34,102 bases of DNA from Nitrospira sp. (GTDB taxonomy: Bacteria; Nitrospirota; Nitrospiria; SBBL01; JAADHI01), in contig JALUVJ010000129.1 of the NCBI GenBank assembly GCA_027020665.1, positions 1-34,102 on the forward strand, written 5' to 3'. Within the stretch, counting starts at the first letter, position 1. Every line of letters begins with the position of its first letter. Shown here one piece after another: positions 16,416 through 24,777 of the stretch. The translations under genes and the position numbers were made by a program. The notes beneath the pieces were generated by a model. It ran no database searches, was not told the DNA's origin, and worked only from the letters and a program-made list of their open reading frames with translations.

Positions 16416-16459
16416 GTCTTCGGCCCGCCTTCCCTTGCAGATGATTTTCAGGATCAATT

Positions 16460-17530
16460 ATGGCAGGAAACACATTCGGTCAAGTCTTCCGGCTGACCAC
16501 CTTTGGTGAAAGTCACGGCATTGCATTGGGCGGCATTGTAGACGGCTGTCCCGCAGGGCTGCCGCTCTCCGCGCGCGATCTCCAGAAAGACCTGGATCGC
16601 CGACGGCCGGGGCAGAATCGCTACCAGACCCGGCGCAAAGAATCCGATACGGTTCAAATTCTTTCCGGCATGTTTGAAGGAAAGACGACCGGCACACCCA
16701 TCGCCTTTATCATTCACAATGAAGATCAAAAATCCAGAGATTATGCAGGCATCAAAGATCTTTTTCGTCCGGGGCATGCCGATTACACCTATTTTAAAAA
16801 ATATGGTCACCGGGATTACAGGGGCGGCGGCCGTGCCTCCGCCCGTGAAACGGTTGCGCGGGTTGCGGCAGGTGCGATTGCCCGGAAACTGCTTGCAGCG
16901 GAAGGGCTTGAGATTTTTGCATATGTGAGGCAAATCGGAGATGTGAAAATCTCAAAAATTGATCGGGCGCAGATTGAGCAAAATGAACTTTTTTGCCCCG
17001 ATGCTGATGTGGTCGGCGAAATGGAAGCCGTGATACGCAAGACGCAGTCCGAACATGATTCCATTGGCGCCTGTGTGGAAGTTGTGGCCAAGGGTGTGCC
17101 CGCGGGCTTGGGTGAACCGGTTTTTGATAAACTGGATGCCGTTTTGGCCGCAGGCATGATGTCCGTCAATGCCGTCAAAGGGGTGGAAATCGGTGCGGGT
17201 TTTCAAGTCGTGACCATGAAAGGCAGTGAAAATTGCGATGCCATGACCCCTGAAGGCTTTTGTTCAAATCACGCCGGGGGCGTTTTAGGCGGGATTTCAA
17301 ATGGCGGCGATCTTATCGTGCGCCTGGCACTTAAGCCCACGTCCTCAATATCAATCGCGCAAGATACGATTGATACCCTGGGTCGGCCCGCAAAAATTGT
17401 TACAAAGGGGCGTCATGATCCTTGCGTCGGCATTCGGGCCGTTCCCATCGCGGAGGCAATGATGGCGCTTATCCTGGCTGATTTTTTCCTTCGCAATCAG
17501 CTTTCTCGAATACGCCCCGCTTCGATATAA
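16460..17530 (+). CDS. aroC: Chorismate synthase
   Basis: Last step of the shikimate pathway: trans-elimination of phosphate from EPSP to chorismate, needing reduced FMN. 356 residues, normal length. Signature segments: [58 protein letters not shown] followed by [19 protein letters not shown], the [19 protein letters not shown] segment, and a C-terminal [20 protein letters not shown]. It follows the redoxin by 44 bp. No other aro gene lies in the window. Confidence 0.97.
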   Translation: MAGNTFGQVFRLTTFGESHGIALGGIVDGCPAGLPLSARDLQKDLDRRRPGQNRYQTRRKESDTVQILSGMFEGKTTGTPIAFIIHNEDQKSRDYAGIKDLFRPGHADYTYFKKYGHRDYRGGGRASARETVARVAAGAIARKLLAAEGLEIFAYVRQIGDVKISKIDRAQIEQNELFCPDADVVGEMEAVIRKTQSEHDSIGACVEVVAKGVPAGLGEPVFDKLDAVLAAGMMSVNAVKGVEIGAGFQVVTMKGSENCDAMTPEGFCSNHAGGVLGGISNGGDLIVRLALKPTSSISIAQDTIDTLGRPAKIVTKGRHDPCVGIRAVPIAEAMMALILADFFLRNQLSRIRPASI

Positions 17531-17690
17531 AAAGCACCCGGTAAAAGCAAGGTCATGTCTTTAACTGTGGTAATGTCGATAAAAAGGGCTGTTCATTTTT
17601 TTAGATAAATGCTAATATCCCGCTTAATCGGCTGTATCGGCGGAAAACTTCCGTTATTTTTAAAAACGCCAGCCAACGGGTTATTTTGTC

Positions 17691-18152
17691 ATGAAAACCA
17701 AGAAACATACGTCTTCCGGCGGCGTTGTTTACAAAGTTGAAGACGAGCAACTCCGGGTCATCCTCATCTGTCATCATAATTTGAAAGGCAAGCTTATTTG
17801 GTGCCTGCCCAAAGGATCGATCGAAAAGGGGGAAACCCTGCCCGAAACGGCCTTGCGGGAAGTGCGTGAAGAAACCGGCACCCACGGGAAAATCCTGGAG
17901 AAAATCGGTCAAATCCAGTACTGGTTTTATTCACGCCAAGAAGAGATGAAAATTTTCAAAACCGTCCATTTTTATCTCTTGGAATATCTCAACGGCAATG
18001 TCTGCGATCATGACGGCGAAGTGGACGAGGCCCGCTGGGTGCCTCTGCAGAAAGGCTTGGACATGCTTACCCACAATAGCGAACGCTCCATTTTGGAAAA
18101 GGCCGGTCGCTATCTCTCGGCGCGTTTCGGCCGGGATGTTGACACGTCCTAA
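17691..18152 (+). CDS. Nudix hydrolase
   Basis: Hydrolyses a nucleoside diphosphate linked to another group; 153 residues. The Nudix box GX5EX7REUXEEXGU is complete at about 42-64 (GSIEKGE, then ALREVREETG). N-terminal SSGGVVYKV and the compact size resemble ADP-ribose, Ap4A or 8-oxo-dGTP type enzymes; LIWCLPKG before the box is frequent in Ap4A hydrolase-like members. The substrate cannot be decided. A possible -10 TAATAT (17613-17618) lies in the 160-bp gap before it; FHA gene follows 152 bp later. Confidence 0.9.
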   Translation: MKTKKHTSSGGVVYKVEDEQLRVILICHHNLKGKLIWCLPKGSIEKGETLPETALREVREETGTHGKILEKIGQIQYWFYSRQEEMKIFKTVHFYLLEYLNGNVCDHDGEVDEARWVPLQKGLDMLTHNSERSILEKAGRYLSARFGRDVDTS

Positions 18153-18268
18153 CACAACTTCAAGCGGGTCTTCGCGGCTTCAGCCAAACCCTATCTTTTT
18201 TCTTTTTATCCCCTTCAAATCAGCCTGTTTTCGGTGTTGCCGCACGGCATGCGAAAGCCCGCCCTTGT

Positions 18269-18297
18269 TTGACAAGCAATCACTTATAAAATACACT
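18269..18297 (+). promoter_or_regulatory. Promoter of the FHA-kinase operon
   Basis: A consensus -35 TTGACA (18269-18274), a 17-bp spacer and TACACT (18292-18297) as -10. Expected transcription start is about 18303-18305, that is, at the GTG start codon itself. A leaderless transcript is therefore possible. Confidence 0.6.
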
Positions 18298-18304
18298 TTT
18301 TACT

Positions 18305-19405
18305 GTGTTTAAAGATCTCATTTATAAGGAAAACAAGGTCTTCTCCACACCGCTCAAATCTTCCGAATCCATTGAAGCACTGCTGAGCAAAACCAAAGAA
18401 AAAGAAGACCTTAGCACTGCAATTGTCCTCATCGAGGGAAATGCGCCGACCAAGGCGCTTTTCATTCTTGAGAACAAATGCTATGCCGCTTATTGCCTTG
18501 ATATGTTCGACTTTTCCCCGCTGATTTTTTCGGGCGGTTTGAAAGAAGCCTCCGGGTTTAAAGGCGAACTTCAGCTTTATCAGGTGAGTCCCGTTTTATT
18601 TAAATGTCTGCTTATTTTTGCTCAATATTTGCCGAGTGTTGTCGGCACAACGGCCCTTATTGATATTGAACGGATTTTGGCGCCGATCCACGAACAAAAA
18701 AAAGAAGCCGTCCTTGTTTTTAAAAAGAAATCGCAGGTTCAACTCTTTTATTTTATGAACGGCAAGGTTTGCGATACCTATTTTACAGGGCAAAACGAGA
18801 TCCGTGCTTCACAGGATCTTAAAGCGCAGTTGATTGCCGCTGCCAAACAAGATCCTGAGATGCGGATCGAGCTTTTTGATGAAACAGAAATAAAAGCCGC
18901 ACACGACAGAGAAAATGCGGAAGAGCGTATTGCGGAAGCCCCTGCAATGCCTGCGCAAAATGAAGACGCGGAGGGGGAAAATCAGGCCGCTGATGTTCAA
19001 GCCGGGCTTGATATCCCTGACCCGTCTTCTGAAACCGCAGAGGAAAATGCGCGCGGTGCGCTTCAGGATGGAAACGGGACTGAGGCCCCTTCTTTTGAAA
19101 AAGCCGAAGGGGAGAGACTCTTGTGTGTGAAGGTCCTTTCCGGTAGCCGGGCCGGCTTTTTGATTCGTTTTTCGCCGGATCCGGTTTCCCTGGGACGCGG
19201 AAACGTTGCCGTGCGCCTCAATGATCCGCAGGTTTCCCGTTTTCACGCGGAATTGGCCTGGGGGAAAGACGGGCTTTTTATCCGGGACAACCACAGTACA
19301 AACGGTATTTTAGTCAACGATGAAAAAGTCGATCAAAAAACACTCCGCCTCAATGATGTAATCCGCTTGGGTGATGTCCGCTTAAAGGTTGTGCGCGGAT
19401 CATGA
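18305..19405 (+). CDS. FHA-domain protein with novel N-terminal domain
   Basis: 366 residues with a GTG start; an in-frame TAA at 18287 rules out an upstream start and there is no Shine-Dalgarno. The C-terminal ~95 residues are a forkhead-associated domain that binds phosphothreonine: SLGRG, then QVSRFHAEL and DNHSTNGILVND carry the conserved Gly-Arg, Ser-x-x-His and Asn-Gly. Residues ~1-195 form a globular domain I do not recognise (IVLIEGNAPTKALFILENKC, then QVQLFYFMNGKVCDTYF, two similar-looking beta segments). Between them ~200-270 is an acidic Ala/Glu-rich linker. The stop overlaps the kinase gene by 4 bp, so it is probably a substrate or recruited partner of that kinase. Confidence 0.87.
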   Translation: MFKDLIYKENKVFSTPLKSSESIEALLSKTKEKEDLSTAIVLIEGNAPTKALFILENKCYAAYCLDMFDFSPLIFSGGLKEASGFKGELQLYQVSPVLFKCLLIFAQYLPSVVGTTALIDIERILAPIHEQKKEAVLVFKKKSQVQLFYFMNGKVCDTYFTGQNEIRASQDLKAQLIAAAKQDPEMRIELFDETEIKAAHDRENAEERIAEAPAMPAQNEDAEGENQAADVQAGLDIPDPSSETAEENARGALQDGNGTEAPSFEKAEGERLLCVKVLSGSRAGFLIRFSPDPVSLGRGNVAVRLNDPQVSRFHAELAWGKDGLFIRDNHSTNGILVNDEKVDQKTLRLNDVIRLGDVRLKVVRGS

Positions 19406-21813
19406 ATCTCTCCAATTGGCAGCATGATCTGCTCCCGCCGCTGCTTTCCGTACTGGAACTGGCTCAAAACTATTTGCTGACCCTGTCCACAACAACCATC
19501 ATCGCGTATCTCTTGTTGATCGGTTTGATTGTTTGGGGCTATTCCCTCTTCAAAAAATACCGGGTCATGCAATTTGAAAACTCCCACAGCATTTCCAGAG
19601 GCATTGAGCGTGCGGCCCGATCAGGAGACCCTCTCATGGCGGGAGAGCTTTATGAACAAGCTCAGGATTATCAGCAGGCAATTCAGGCCTACAAATCGGT
19701 GAGAGCCTTTCAGCAGGTCGGGCGTGTTTATGAGCATTTAAAACAGTGGGATGATGCCGCGCAGTTTTACAGTTTGTCCGGGGATTCTGAGAAGTCGGCC
19801 ATCATGTATCAGCGCGGGGGAAATTATCTGGACGCCGCCGAATGCTACCTTTCCTGCAATAAAAACATCCTTGCCGCCGAAATGTACGAAAAGGGGCGGG
19901 AATATAAAAAGGCCGCCGCCCAGTATGAGAAGTTTGGGAAACAGTTGAAATCGGCCCATCTTTATAAACTTTCCGAGGATTACGAACGTGCGGCGGAAAA
20001 ATACGAAGCCTATTTTTTAAAACAGAAAGTGGTTTCGACAAATCACTCTGTCGAAAAACAGCAACAAGTCAAGCAGGCGGCTTTTGAAAGCGGCACGCTC
20101 TATATGAAAATCAAACGTTTTCGAAAAGCCATGGAGATTTTTTCAGCCGCCGATTTTTCGGAACAAGCCGCGGAAGCTGCGGTGCATGCCGGTGAAATTG
20201 AGAAGGCGGCGCAATTTTACTTGGCGGCACACCTCTTCGAAAAGGCGGCGAAGATTTATGATGCCATGGGGGATGAAAAACAGGGCCACTGGATTATGGC
20301 AAAAAAATACCAGGAAGAAGGCGATTTTTTAGAGGCGGCCAAGGCCTTTGAACTGGGTGAAAGTTGGGTCGAAGCGGCTGAAATGTATGAGAAGTCTGGT
20401 TACACGACCGGCGCGGCGGATATGTACCAGCATGCCGGGGATTATCACCGCGCCGCAGACCTTTTTCTTTCAAACGGGAATCTTGAGGGCGCGGCCAAAT
20501 CGCTTGAAAGAGGTGGGCGTTTGGAAGAAGCTGCGGAGCTTTATGTCAAGCTGAAAAAATTTGACCGTGCCGCGCAAATGCAGGAATTAATTGGCGATTA
20601 TTACGCTGCGGCGCTTTTGCTGAAACAAGAAGGGGATGTGGATCGCTGTATCTCCTATCTGCAAAAGGTGAATCCGGACGCACCCGATTTTGTTTCTGCT
20701 TCCGGACTCTTGGGAGAGTTATTGCTTGAGCGCGGCATGGTTTCTGCGGCAAAAGACTGTTTCCAAAAAGTCATTGCCAAGAATCCCATCTCCGATAAAA
20801 ATATCGAAATCTACTACCGTTTTGCCGCACTGCATGAATCGGAAAAAGAATTTAAAGAAGCAGAAGCACTTTACGAAGCGATTTTGCAAAAAAATTATAA
20901 CTACAAGGATGTTAAACAACGCAGTATGCTGCTTAAAAAAGCTTTAAAAGAGGTCAACAAAGCACTCCATGATAGTCAGGAAGAAAGTCCGCTTAAAACG
21001 GTTGCTTCAGACAACAAAGCCCCGGCACGGTATAAAATGATTCGGAAAATCGGTCAAGGCGGTATGGGTGTCGTTTATCTGGCGGAAGATGCCATTCTAA
21101 AGCGTCAAGTGGCGTATAAAATCCTTCCGCAATCCATTCGTGAAAATCCGGCCGTTCTTCAAAATTTCCTTCAGGAAGCACGCATTGCGGCGGCTTTGAA
21201 TCACCCGAATATCGTCACCATTTTTGATACCGGGAAAAACGGTGACGACATTTACATCACGATGGAATTCATTGACGGAATTAGCCTGAAACATTATTTG
21301 GAGCGCTACCGCGCTCCCTTAAGGGAGCGGATTGGAATTATGAAATCCATCTGCCGCGGGGTGATTTATGCCCATGAGCGACAAGTTATTCACCGGGACT
21401 TAAAACCCGCAAATGTCATGTTGCTTAAAGATCGCACCGTCAAAATCATGGATTTCGGCTTGGCCAAGATGATGACGGATACCATGCAGGAAAAGACCTC
21501 GATCAAGGGCACGCCCCTTTATATGTCTCCGGAACAAATTGTCGGCGAGAAAGTGGATACGGCCTCTGATATCTATTCCCTGGGGTGCACATTTTACCGT
21601 ATGCTGACGGCACGCCCCCCTTTTTCAAAAGGGGATATCTATTACCAACACTTGCATACCCCTCCTACACCGCCCAAAATGGTGACCCCTGAAATTCCGG
21701 CCGCTTTGGACGAAATCATCCTTAAATGTCTCGAAAAAGAAAAAGCAAAACGCTTCAAGTCCGTCAAGAAACTCCTTGAGGCCCTTTCCGCTCTGTCTCA
21801 AGTTGCCGCATAA
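19402..21813 (+). CDS. Membrane-anchored helical-repeat (TPR-like) Ser/Thr protein kinase
   Basis: 803 residues. One membrane span at about 33-50 (IIAYLLLIGLIVWGYSLF, then KKYR) leaves nearly all of the protein in the cytoplasm. Residues ~65-400 carry many short repeats of about 20 residues with an A-x-x-Y pattern (AGELYEQAQDYQQAIQAY, AAEMYEKGREYKKAAAQYEK), then longer TPR-like helices to ~520. A Hanks-type kinase domain fills 543-800: Gly loop GQGGMGVVY from 551, Lys573 in VAYK, HRDLKPAN at 664-671, DFGLAK at 684, GTPLYMSPEQ and DIYSLGCTFYRML. All catalytic residues are present. The kinase sits at the C-terminus, opposite to the commonest bacterial order. Coupled to the FHA gene. Confidence 0.92.
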   Translation: MNLSNWQHDLLPPLLSVLELAQNYLLTLSTTTIIAYLLLIGLIVWGYSLFKKYRVMQFENSHSISRGIERAARSGDPLMAGELYEQAQDYQQAIQAYKSVRAFQQVGRVYEHLKQWDDAAQFYSLSGDSEKSAIMYQRGGNYLDAAECYLSCNKNILAAEMYEKGREYKKAAAQYEKFGKQLKSAHLYKLSEDYERAAEKYEAYFLKQKVVSTNHSVEKQQQVKQAAFESGTLYMKIKRFRKAMEIFSAADFSEQAAEAAVHAGEIEKAAQFYLAAHLFEKAAKIYDAMGDEKQGHWIMAKKYQEEGDFLEAAKAFELGESWVEAAEMYEKSGYTTGAADMYQHAGDYHRAADLFLSNGNLEGAAKSLERGGRLEEAAELYVKLKKFDRAAQMQELIGDYYAAALLLKQEGDVDRCISYLQKVNPDAPDFVSASGLLGELLLERGMVSAAKDCFQKVIAKNPISDKNIEIYYRFAALHESEKEFKEAEALYEAILQKNYNYKDVKQRSMLLKKALKEVNKALHDSQEESPLKTVASDNKAPARYKMIRKIGQGGMGVVYLAEDAILKRQVAYKILPQSIRENPAVLQNFLQEARIAAALNHPNIVTIFDTGKNGDDIYITMEFIDGISLKHYLERYRAPLRERIGIMKSICRGVIYAHERQVIHRDLKPANVMLLKDRTVKIMDFGLAKMMTDTMQEKTSIKGTPLYMSPEQIVGEKVDTASDIYSLGCTFYRMLTARPPFSKGDIYYQHLHTPPTPPKMVTPEIPAALDEIILKCLEKEKAKRFKSVKKLLEALSALSQVAA

Positions 21814-21888
21814 TCAGCATTTCCTTAAGGTCAAAATCAAGCAATCCTTATTTCAGGATTCCCGCCTCCCAATAACGTCAAAATGGGG

Positions 21889-21925
21889 AGATCCCCCCAA
21901 ATTAGCGATTGATTTTGGGGGATCT
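21889..21925. repeat. Dispersed palindromic repeat, copy 2
   Basis: A hairpin with arms AGATCCCCC (21889-21897) and GGGGGATCT (21917-21925), continued after one mismatch by AAAT/ATTT. AGCGATTGATTTTGGGG (21904-21920) is the exact reverse complement of a 17-mer in copy 1 at 10305-10321. It lies 76 bp after the kinase stop and just before the cold-shock promoter; it could also end kinase transcripts, though no T-tract follows. Confidence 0.6.
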
Positions 21926-21933
21926 GAAATGGC

Positions 21934-21961
21934 TTGACACTCTTTAAGTCAATATTATAGT
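21934..21961 (+). promoter_or_regulatory. Promoter of the cold-shock gene
   Basis: A perfect -35 TTGACA (21934-21939), a 16-bp spacer, and TATAGT (21956-21961) as -10. Transcription would begin near 21968, giving a leader of about 150 nt before the cold-shock start codon. Confidence 0.7.
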
Positions 21962-21967
21962 ATCCGG

Positions 21968-22117
21968 ACGGTGAAAATATGCTTGCTTGTAGCTGTATTG
22001 GAGTGATTGTTGTTCTCGCATAATAGGGTTCGTGCGATGGCTTTCAATTTGCCCTGATCCATTGGGAAGACCTGAGGAAAGTTGTAAGCAATACCCGTAA
22101 ACAGGAGGAATACAGAG
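21968..22117 (+). promoter_or_regulatory. Long 5' leader of the cold-shock mRNA
   Basis: About 150 nt with no ORF between the predicted transcription start and the cold-shock ATG. Long leaders that refold with temperature are known for cspA-type genes; here the inference rests on length and position only. A very strong Shine-Dalgarno AGGAGG (22103-22108) ends it. The rest of the 304-bp gap (21814-21967) holds only the palindromic repeat and the promoter. Confidence 0.45.
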
Positions 22118-22318
22118 ATGGTCAAAGGTCGTGTTAAGTGGTTCAATGCCAGCAAAGGTTTTGGATTTATCACACAGGAAGATGGTAATGATATCTTCGT
22201 TCACTTTACGGCAATTCAGGGAGAAGGATTTAAATCTCTTGAAGAAGGTGAAGAAGTCGAATTTGAAGTAAGTTCTGGCGAAAAAGGACCGCAAGCGGCT
22301 AATGTTGTAAAAGCCTAG
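22118..22318 (+). CDS. Cold-shock domain protein
   Basis: 66-residue single-domain RNA/DNA-binding protein of the CspA family, acting as an RNA chaperone in the cytoplasm. Both nucleic-acid motifs are present: KGFGFIT (RNP1-like) and DIFVHFTAI (RNP2-like), after the classic opening [20 protein letters not shown] lies 9 bp ahead of the ATG. It has its own promoter and an intrinsic terminator, so is monocistronic. Whether it is cold-induced or constitutive cannot be seen, though the long leader suggests post-transcriptional control. Confidence 0.96.
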   Translation: MVKGRVKWFNASKGFGFITQEDGNDIFVHFTAIQGEGFKSLEEGEEVEFEVSSGEKGPQAANVVKA

Positions 22319-22335
22319 CTTTTTCATAACTTCTC

Positions 22336-22371
22336 AAAAAAGCCTCAAGATGTATTTCTTGGGGCTTTTTT
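22336..22371. terminator. Bidirectional intrinsic terminator between the cold-shock gene and pyk
   Basis: Arms 22336-22350 (six A, then GCCTCAAGA) and 22357-22371 (TCTTGGGGC, then six T) form a 15-bp stem with one G-U pair around a 6-nt loop. A tracts on the left and T tracts on the right let it work for both converging genes. Confidence 0.85.
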
Positions 22372-22424
22372 GTTTTTATGTCCCGAAAACCGCAGCCGTC
22401 TTTGGTCTTTACCGGAAGTAAATT

Positions 22425-23870
22425 TTACATCTGGTGAATTTTGATGGAGTCTGTCGGAGGCGGGCTGGGTTGTTTTTTTGATGTGCGGCTGGGGGATTGG
22501 GAAAGCATCACGAGCAGATCCCCTTTTTTGGCCAGGGATTCGGAACGCATGCAGGCAATCATCTCCTGAAAAAGATTTTCCTCCCCTTTTAACATCGGCA
22601 TTCTATAAGGCGCTACCCCCCAGTAGAGACTCATCCGGCGTACAATCTGGGGGTCCGGTGTGAAGGCCAATATGGGGATTTTAGGGCGAAATTTTGAGAG
22701 ACGGCGTGCCGATCCGCCTGAAAGCGTGGAGGTCAGGATGCCTTTTGCGTCCATTTGTGCGGCCAGTGTGCAGGCCGTTTGACTGACGGCCTTGGGAATC
22801 GAAACGCCTTTTTGCAGTGGCGGGGTCACAAAAGGCAACTCCTTTTCGGCAGCCAGAATAATGCGGGACATGATTTGCACCGCGCGCAGCGGATATTTTC
22901 CCGATGCCGTTTCCCCTGACAGCATCACCGCATCCGTGCCGTCAAAAATGGCGTTTGCCACATCGGATGCCTCGGCGCGTGTCGGTCGTGTTCGCGCCAC
23001 CATCGACTCCAGCATCTGTGTTGCGGTAATCACGGGGATATGCGTTTCGTTGGCCATTTTGATTATTTTTTTTTGGAGCAGGGGCACTTGCTCCAAGGGG
23101 ATTTCCACGCCCAAATCACCCCGTGCCACCATGACCCCATCGGAAACCGCCATGATACCTTCGAGGTGTTCGATGGCCGTCGCCTGCTCCAGTTTCGCGA
23201 TGACGGGCGTTACGCGTTTTTCTTTTTTGATGATGCGTTGGACTGCAAGCACATCTTCCGCCCGGCGTACCATTGAAAGGGCAATATAATCAACATTTTG
23301 AGACAAACCAAAACGAAGGTCGCTTCGATCTTTTTTTGTCAGCACGGGAAAACCAAGGTCCCTTCCGGGGACATTGACCCCTTTGTTTGCCTCCAAAACG
23401 CCCCCTTCGATGACGCGGCAGTGGATGATAGCTTGCCGGATACGGATCACTTTTAAAACAATATTGCCGTCATTGATTAAAACCGTATCCCCGGTGTTGA
23501 CCTTTTGATGCAAGGTCGGGTAATCCACTGGAGCGCCTTGCTCCGTTCCCGGCGTGAGACTGTTGAACAATTGAAAAGAAGCGTTTCGCTCTAACACATA
23601 GGCCGGGGCGTTCAAGGGTCCGATCCGGACCTTTGGCCCCTGAAGGTCTTGAATGATTGCAACGGGAGCGCCTGCTTTTTGGGACACTTCCCGAATCAAT
23701 GCGATGGTCTGCCCGTGTGTTTTTTGAGTTCCGTGTGAAAAATTCAGGCGAATCACATTCACGCCTGCTTTGATAAGGCGCAGAAGGAGTACCGGCGAAT
23801 CAATCGCGGGGCCAAAGGTTGCGACAATTTTTGTTTTACGGGACAAGGTTTTCTTCACGCCGGACTTCAT
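22425..23870 (-). CDS. pyk: Pyruvate kinase
   Basis: Phosphoenolpyruvate plus ADP to pyruvate plus ATP, the last step of glycolysis. From ATG 23870 the protein has 481 residues; an in-frame GTG at 23921 would give 498. Neither start has a good Shine-Dalgarno; the ATG puts the family opening KTKIVATFGPA about 11 residues in, as usual. Seen: GVNVIRLNFSHG, IQDLQGPKVRIG, VIAKLEQATAIEHLEGI with the catalytic Lys, DGVMVARGDLGVEIPLEQVP, ATQMLESM, DVANAIFDGTDAVMLSGETA. A short Ser/Pro/Lys tail ends it (SQSPSRTSKKQPSPPP). It converges on the cold-shock gene over a shared terminator. Confidence 0.95.
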   Translation of the reverse strand: MKSGVKKTLSRKTKIVATFGPAIDSPVLLLRLIKAGVNVIRLNFSHGTQKTHGQTIALIREVSQKAGAPVAIIQDLQGPKVRIGPLNAPAYVLERNASFQLFNSLTPGTEQGAPVDYPTLHQKVNTGDTVLINDGNIVLKVIRIRQAIIHCRVIEGGVLEANKGVNVPGRDLGFPVLTKKDRSDLRFGLSQNVDYIALSMVRRAEDVLAVQRIIKKEKRVTPVIAKLEQATAIEHLEGIMAVSDGVMVARGDLGVEIPLEQVPLLQKKIIKMANETHIPVITATQMLESMVARTRPTRAEASDVANAIFDGTDAVMLSGETASGKYPLRAVQIMSRIILAAEKELPFVTPPLQKGVSIPKAVSQTACTLAAQMDAKGILTSTLSGGSARRLSKFRPKIPILAFTPDPQIVRRMSLYWGVAPYRMPMLKGEENLFQEMIACMRSESLAKKGDLLVMLSQSPSRTSKKQPSPPPTDSIKIHQM

Positions 23871-23965
23871 CGGTGTTTCATTAAAAGATTGTATCAGCTT
23901 TTTAAATTTTAAGTCTTTCACAAAAAAAGAATCATACGCAAAATAAACCGGAACGATAGGCCATA

Positions 23966-23995
23966 TTGCCGATAGGAGCCGAATAATGCTATAGT
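23966..23995 (+). promoter_or_regulatory. Promoter of the exported protein gene at 24023
   Basis: TTGCCG (23966-23971), an 18-bp spacer and TATAGT (23990-23995). Transcription would start near 24002, very close to the start codon. Confidence 0.45.
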
Positions 23996-24022
23996 TTGCA
24001 TCCTTAATTTATGGGAAGCAAG

Positions 24023-24628
24023 ATGAAAAAGAACATCCTTCAATCTATTGTTTTATCCGTATTGGTCGCAATTTTTATACCAAACCCGGCGCTGGGCGAT
24101 TACGTTGCGGACCAGTTTGTCACCATTTCCCAAGGGGAAATCGGCGTAAACCCCCGTATTTTTTCTTCAAGAATTTATTCTCAGAAAAAAAAGCTGCGCA
24201 TGGAAGTGGTGATTGCCGGGCGGCGCTCGATTAACATTTCGCGCGGGGATAAAGAAGAACCCCTCTTTTGGAACTTGATGCCCGATGAAAAAATGTATAC
24301 GGAGTCGCGCGGTGAGGCGGGCAGTCTCTTGCCCGATTCCAAGCAGGATTACGAAAAAGTCTTCCTCGCAAAAGAACCCGTCGCCGGGATCATGACCAAC
24401 AAATTCAAACTTTCCTGGAAAGAAGAAGACGGCACAAGAAAGAGCGGTTTTGTTTGGGAAGCGATCGAATTCGACAATGCCCCCATCCGGCAGGAATTTT
24501 TTAACAACAACCAACACATATTGCTTCAACTCGCCAATATCAAAGTGCAAAAGCTCGACCCCGCCCTTTTCGAAGTGCCGCCCGGTTACAAAAAGATATC
24601 CGTGCCGCTTGAGATGCCCGGAAAATAG
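24023..24628 (+). CDS. Exported protein of unknown function (DUF4412/LolA-like size)
   Basis: 201 residues from ATG 24023 (an ATG at 24011 would add four). Signal peptide KKNILQSIVLSVLVAIFIPN with cleavage near ALG-DY; no lipobox Cys. The mature part is beta-rich with alternating hydrophobic and charged residues (RMEVVIAGRRSINISRGDKE, then LFWNLMPDEKMYTE), later VFLAKEPVAGIMTNKFKLSW and a C-terminal KLDPALFEVPPGYKKI. The final motif, 'dpalFeVPpGYkki', is common to periplasmic DUF4412-like proteins, whose function is not known to me. It stands alone, between pyk and the hydroquinone reductase gene, which points toward it. Confidence 0.82.
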   Translation: MKKNILQSIVLSVLVAIFIPNPALGDYVADQFVTISQGEIGVNPRIFSSRIYSQKKKLRMEVVIAGRRSINISRGDKEEPLFWNLMPDEKMYTESRGEAGSLLPDSKQDYEKVFLAKEPVAGIMTNKFKLSWKEEDGTRKSGFVWEAIEFDNAPIRQEFFNNNQHILLQLANIKVQKLDPALFEVPPGYKKISVPLEMPGK

Positions 24629-24648
24629 CGTTTTCCTCAAGCCATCAT

Positions 24649-24674
24649 ATCAGGGGCATTAACTTAGCCCTGAT
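24649..24674. repeat. Inverted repeat ATCAGGG-...-CCCTGAT between convergent genes
   Basis: ATCAGGGGC (24649-24657) pairs with GCCCTGAT (24667-24674) about 20 bp after the stop of the exported protein. It forms a stable hairpin but lacks a T-tract, so termination is only possible, not clear. Confidence 0.4.
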
Positions 24675-24777
24675 GTGCGCCAAAAGCCCGCTCGATGGCT
24701 TTCGGGTCACTCTCACAGGTTTTTCCGACTTGTTTTGACATCACATCCGGAAAAAATCTTCCGCTTTTTAATGACGT

